Below are positions 63,990 through 64,000 of a stretch of 64,000 nt of DNA, one piece after another. The position numbers and the translations under genes were made by a program. Within the stretch, counting starts at the first letter, position 1, and every line of letters begins with the position of its first letter. Under the pieces are notes generated by a model. That model ran no database searches. It was given only the letters and a program-made list of their open reading frames with translations, and was not told the DNA's origin. The stretch comes from Muribaculaceae bacterium Isolate-036 (Harlan) (lineage in GTDB: Bacteria > Bacteroidota > Bacteroidia > Bacteroidales > Muribaculaceae): positions 62,001-126,000 of the forward strand of contig RIAY01000008.1 in the NCBI GenBank assembly GCA_003833075.1, read 5' to 3'.

Positions 63990-64000
63990 ATGATAAAAGT
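63990..64000 (+). CDS. Start of the next gene, cut by the window edge
   Basis: Only ATG-ATA-AAA-GT is visible. A 16-codon ORF (63943-63993) ends in a TGA that overlaps this ATG. Too little to name. Confidence 0.3.

Overview
The window looks like chromosome of a gut Bacteroidales bacterium, most likely a Muribaculaceae member. Supporting this: a SusC/SusD pair driven by an ECF sigma/FecR module, lipoproteins with the acidic Bacteroidota export signal, promoters of the TTTG...TAnnTTTG type, few Shine-Dalgarno sites, and urease together with oxalate degradation (the family assignment is inference). Almost every gene is intact. No rRNA, tRNA, CRISPR array or transposase was seen.

Layout. 1-8.7 kb: housekeeping genes (end of a YraN nuclease, alkaline phosphatase, TrmH-type rRNA methyltransferase, endonuclease IV), an SLC45-like sugar transporter, two lipoproteins, an SPFH membrane protein and a K+-channel-like protein. 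8.8-24.6 kb: a nitrogen block with a urea channel and MFS carrier on the + strand and a complete urease operon ureA-B-C / E-F-G-D on the - strand, with a serine hydrolase, a DUF1846 protein, a YeiH exporter and a regulatory-domain surface protein between them; hemW follows. 24.8-31.2 kb: an EF-G paralogue with a degraded GTPase site, then a tight oxalate operon frc-oxc-AEC permease. Urea import and hydrolysis plus oxalate catabolism therefore lie within about 22 kb.

31.7-33.9 kb: a secreted LRR protein and an aldose epimerase. 34.1-57.1 kb: one long co-directional - strand polysaccharide-utilisation cluster. In transcription order: two secreted EEP-fold phosphodiesterases, a DUF6259 TIM-barrel protein, ECF sigma, FecR anti-sigma, a small Trp-rich lipoprotein, SusC, SusD, a beta-helix protein, an MFS carrier, a fucose/arabinose-isomerase-like protein, a phosphomannose-isomerase fusion, a ROK kinase, a third EEP protein, an SGNH hydrolase and a sulfatase. 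No classical glycoside hydrolase is present; DUF6259 is the only candidate. Two members carry degenerate extra domains: a HAD-like tail on the sulfatase and a uridine-kinase-like domain without a Walker A lysine on the isomerase.

57.4-64 kb: a KilA-N gene between direct repeats, a BadF-type sugar kinase with a GDSL esterase, a thioredoxin-like protein, DoxX, mnmA, a bifunctional-nuclease-family protein and argR with an operator-like palindrome.

Two layers of structure lie outside the genes. Five of six convergent gene junctions hold a perfect 13-31 bp inverted repeat, read as bidirectional terminators. A family of intergenic repeats built on AGAAACTGTTTAAA recurs upstream of genes, inside a 185 bp foldback element, between susC and susD, and on both sides of the KilA-N gene.
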